From Arthrobacter sp. StoSoilB22 (lineage in GTDB: Bacteria > Actinomycetota > Actinomycetes > Actinomycetales > Micrococcaceae): a stretch of DNA of 64,000 nucleotides. The DNA is taken from the NCBI RefSeq assembly GCF_019977315.1, contig NZ_AP024652.1:1798001-1862000 (forward strand), read 5' to 3'. Positions within the stretch are counted from its first letter, which is position 1, and every line of letters starts with the position of its first letter. Under the pieces are notes generated by a model that saw only the letters and a program-made list of their open reading frames with translations, had not been told where the DNA came from and ran no database searches. The position numbers were made by a program, and so were the translations under genes. This document shows positions 61,600-64,000 of the stretch, in pieces.

Positions 61600-63744
61600 T
61601 CAGGCAGGTGCTGATGCGACGCCGGGGGCAAGGAATCGCTTGCCGTTCACCCGCTCGGAAGCGCCCACCCTATCCAGGTACGGCGTGATGCCGCCCAGGA
61701 ACATTGGCCATCCGGCGCCCATAATGACGCAAAGGTCAATGTCCTCAGGGCCCGCTACGACGCCTTCTTCCAGCATGAGCCCGATTTCTTCGGCCAGAGC
61801 GTCCTGCGTACGCCGCAGAACTTCCTCGCCAGTGGACGGGGTGTCGCCGAAGGACATGAGGGCCAGCGTCTCGGCAGGGATGACAGGGGTTCCATCCGGT
61901 CCCGGAGCCCAGAGGCTCTTCACGCCGTTGTCGATGAGTTTCTGCAGGTTTTGCGAGACCGGGAACCGCTCGCCGAACGCGGCATGCAAGGACTCCTGGA
62001 CGTGTTGTGCCACCGGCAGGCCGACCATGGCGCTCAGGGTGAACGGCGACATTGGCAGGCCCATGGGACGCAGTGCACTGTCAGCCACCTCTGCCGGGGT
62101 GCCTTCGTCGAACGCGGCGATGACTTCCCCCATGAGGCGGAGCAGGATGCGGTTGACGACGAAGGCGGCAGCATCCTTGACCAGCACGGCAGTCTTCTTG
62201 AGCCCCTTAGCCAGTTCGAATGCCGTGGCCAGGACAGCGTCGTCGGTCTTGGGCGCCCTAACGATCTCCAGGAGTGGCATGACGGCTACGGGGTTGAAGA
62301 AGTGGAAGCCCACCAGGCGTTCCGGGTGCTTCAGATCCTCTGCCATGGCTGTCACCGACAACGATGAAGTGTTGGTGGCCAGAATGCATTCGGGAGAAAC
62401 AATGGCTTCAACCTCGGCGAAGACCTGCTTCTTGATGTGCAGTTCTTCGAAGACGGCCTCGATCACGAAGTCGGCGTCGGCAAAGGCTTCCTTGGAGACG
62501 GATCCGGTAATGAGCGCCTTGGTCCTGTTGGCGGCGTCGGGCTTGATCCGCTTCTTGGCCAGCATCTTGTCGACTTCGGCGTGGACGTAGGCGACGCCCT
62601 TGTCCACCCGTGCCTGATCAATGTCCGTCATAACGACGGGAACTTTCAGCTGCCGGGCGAACAGCAGTGCCAGCTGGCTGGCCATGAGCCCTGCACCCAC
62701 CACGCCGATTTTGGTGACCGGGCGGGCAAGCTTACGGTCAGGCGCGCCTGCAGGACGCTTGGAGCGTTTCTGGACGAGGTCCAGGAACGCGTACACCGTG
62801 GAGCGGAACTCGTCGGTTTGCATGAGCCCCGCGAGGGTCTCGCACTCGAGTTCAGCCGACTCGGCTTGGGTCATGGTGCGGTTGGCCTCCATGACGTCCA
62901 GGACCTTGGCCGGGGCGGGAGAGGCGTTGGAGGTCTTGGACTCCACAAAGGCTCGTCCCGCGGTGACCGCCGCAGCCCACCGGCCGGAGACTGCGTCATC
63001 GGCGGCATCAACGGCGTTCTTCCTCTCCGGCGTGACGTCGCCGGAGATAACCCGTGCCGCCCACGCCAACGACTGTTCCACGAAATCGGCGGGTTCGAAC
63101 ATGGCATCGGCCACGCCGAGCTCGAACGCCTGCGGGCCGGTGAGAGTCCGGTTGTTGCTGAGGGGGTTCTCGATCATGACCTTGACGGCATTCTCCGGGC
63201 CGATCAGGCGCGGCAGGATGTAGACGCCGCCCCATCCGGGCACCAGGCCAATGAATGCTTCCGGCAGGGCCAGGGCGCCGGCACCCGTCGAGACGGTTCG
63301 GTAGGTGGACTGCAGGGCGATCTCCAAGCCACCGCCCAAAGCCAGCCCGTTGATGAAGGCAAAGCTAGGAACGCCCAGGTTCGCGAGGGTGCTGTAGACG
63401 GCATGGCCAAGCTGTGCCATCCAAAGCCCGTGCTCGCGTTCCTTGAGAGTCTTAACGGCTGAGAGGTCTGCCCCGGCCACCAGGAAGTAGGGCTTGCCCG
63501 TGACGCCGACGCCAACGATTTCTCCCCGTGAGGCCCGCTCCTTGAGGTTGTCCAACACCCCTCCGAGTTCCACCAACGTGTTGGGCCCCAGAGTTGTGGG
63601 CTTGGAGTGGTCCAAGCCGTTGTCCAAGGTGATCAGTGCGAAGGTGCCGGCACCGCCCGGGAGGGAGATGTCCTGCACGTAGGAGTGGGTCACCACTTCA
63701 TCGGGGAAGAGAGCGGCGAGTTTCTGGAATTCGGCGGCGCTCAT
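61600..63744 (-). CDS. fadB: Bifunctional enoyl-CoA hydratase/3-hydroxyacyl-CoA dehydrogenase
   Basis: Carries out the hydration and NAD-dependent oxidation steps of fatty-acid beta-oxidation. 714 residues: the N-terminal crotonase domain has NGLALGGGLEIAL and LPEAFIGLVPGWGG with the two catalytic glutamates. The dehydrogenase has the NAD motif GVVGAGLMASQLA and the catalytic-histidine segment LVGFHFFNPVAVMPLLEIV. A 3HCDH C-terminal domain follows (AAFVVNRILLRLMGE...). The NAD motif GAGLMAS varies from the usual GAGTMG. The ATG overlaps the thiolase stop as ATGA, giving a thiolase-fadB operon. Confidence 0.95.
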   Translation of the reverse strand: MSAAEFQKLAALFPDEVVTHSYVQDISLPGGAGTFALITLDNGLDHSKPTTLGPNTLVELGGVLDNLKERASRGEIVGVGVTGKPYFLVAGADLSAVKTLKEREHGLWMAQLGHAVYSTLANLGVPSFAFINGLALGGGLEIALQSTYRTVSTGAGALALPEAFIGLVPGWGGVYILPRLIGPENAVKVMIENPLSNNRTLTGPQAFELGVADAMFEPADFVEQSLAWAARVISGDVTPERKNAVDAADDAVSGRWAAAVTAGRAFVESKTSNASPAPAKVLDVMEANRTMTQAESAELECETLAGLMQTDEFRSTVYAFLDLVQKRSKRPAGAPDRKLARPVTKIGVVGAGLMASQLALLFARQLKVPVVMTDIDQARVDKGVAYVHAEVDKMLAKKRIKPDAANRTKALITGSVSKEAFADADFVIEAVFEELHIKKQVFAEVEAIVSPECILATNTSSLSVTAMAEDLKHPERLVGFHFFNPVAVMPLLEIVRAPKTDDAVLATAFELAKGLKKTAVLVKDAAAFVVNRILLRLMGEVIAAFDEGTPAEVADSALRPMGLPMSPFTLSAMVGLPVAQHVQESLHAAFGERFPVSQNLQKLIDNGVKSLWAPGPDGTPVIPAETLALMSFGDTPSTGEEVLRRTQDALAEEIGLMLEEGVVAGPEDIDLCVIMGAGWPMFLGGITPYLDRVGASERVNGKRFLAPGVASAPA

Positions 63745-64000
63745 GCGGCGGCTCCTTCGGTGATGGCCGTGGTGGCCTGGTCAGCAGTGAAAGATTGGTA
63801 TGCGGCGTGGTGGGGGTTTTCCCAGATGACGGTGGCACCCATGCCCAATCCGATGCACATGGTGGTGATGCCATAGCGAACCGAGTGGTCTTCCTCAAAC
63901 TGCCGAGCGAGCTGGTTCATCAAACGGACGCCCGAGGAAGCAAGTGGATGTCCGACGGCGATCGCCCCGCCATAGCGGTTGACCCGGGGGTCGTCATCGG
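63741..64000 (-). CDS. fadA: Acetyl-CoA acyltransferase (thiolase), 5' part outside window
   Basis: C-terminal ~86 residues of a thiolase, the beta-oxidation enzyme that releases acetyl-CoA. The catalytic histidine is in GGAIAVGHPLASSGVR and the second active-site cysteine in TTMCIGLGMGATVIWEN. The tail ends ITEGAAA. The N-terminal part, with the acyl-accepting cysteine, lies beyond the window edge. Its stop overlaps fadB by 4 nt. Confidence 0.93.
   Translation of the reverse strand, partial: DDDPRVNRYGGAIAVGHPLASSGVRLMNQLARQFEEDHSVRYGITTMCIGLGMGATVIWENPHHAAYQSFTADQATTAITEGAAA

Overview
The window looks like ordinary chromosomal core sequence from a high-GC actinobacterium of the family Micrococcaceae, most like Arthrobacter or Paenarthrobacter. 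The basis is codon use, the actinobacteria-restricted families (DUF4191, DUF4192, DUF4193, DUF3093, DUF3159, DUF3710, DUF5998, SepH, actinobacterial-type SucB) and a gene order around sigA, dut, the TrkA pair and dxs that recalls the sigA-dut-ceoBC-dxs region of Mycobacterium tuberculosis. I see no prophage, insertion sequence, CRISPR array, rRNA or tRNA. The species is inferred, not proven.

Layout. 1-4.7 kb: 3' part of glnA (minus) with a GlnR-like box upstream, an RDD membrane protein, then DUF4191-lipA-lipB. 4.8-11.5 kb: a degenerate Ser/Thr kinase-like membrane protein, an SDR epimerase, a tricorn-type protease and an OsmC peroxidase. 11.7-17.3 kb: a small membrane protein, sucB, lpdA and pepA. 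17.5-23.3 kb: PAC2 protein, MFS transporter, DUF4192, principal sigma factor sigA and a zinc-ribbon protein. 23.5-38.2 kb: the topoisomerase IV genes parE and parC flank a respiratory module: an M56 metallopeptidase and BlaI-type repressor divergent from cydA-cydB-cydDC, then a tandem GNAT, a DinB-like protein and a VOC protein. 38.3-45.1 kb: a GNAT/acyl-CoA-ligase-like protein acetyltransferase, DUF5998, an alkaline-phosphatase-superfamily protein, thymidine kinase and sepH. 45.4-53.8 kb: DUF4193, DUF3093, dut, DUF3710, an OB-fold protein, DUF3159, two TrkA proteins, a KimA-like potassium transporter and a TrmA-like RNA methyltransferase. 54-61.5 kb: acnA, dxs, DUF402, an orphan, a helix-hairpin-helix protein and an aldo/keto reductase. 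61.6-64 kb: fadB-like fatty-acid oxidation gene and the 3' end of its thiolase partner.

How genes work together. lipB and lipA make the lipoyl group that is carried by SucB and reoxidised by Lpd, all within about 12 kb. CydABDC forms and matures the cytochrome bd oxidase, and three perfect copies of the dyad TTCTAC-N5-GTAGAA in the cydA/blaI intergenic region suggest that the adjacent BlaI/M56 pair controls it. The two TrkA proteins and the KimA-like transporter are a divergent potassium-homeostasis set.

The strongest leads are the BlaI/M56-cyd regulatory module, a recurrent TANNNT-N6-start-codon arrangement that suggests many leaderless transcripts, a 105-bp near-perfect inverted repeat at 61.5 kb, a decayed 23-24 bp tandem array behind sigA, and the dxs-linked orphan pair.
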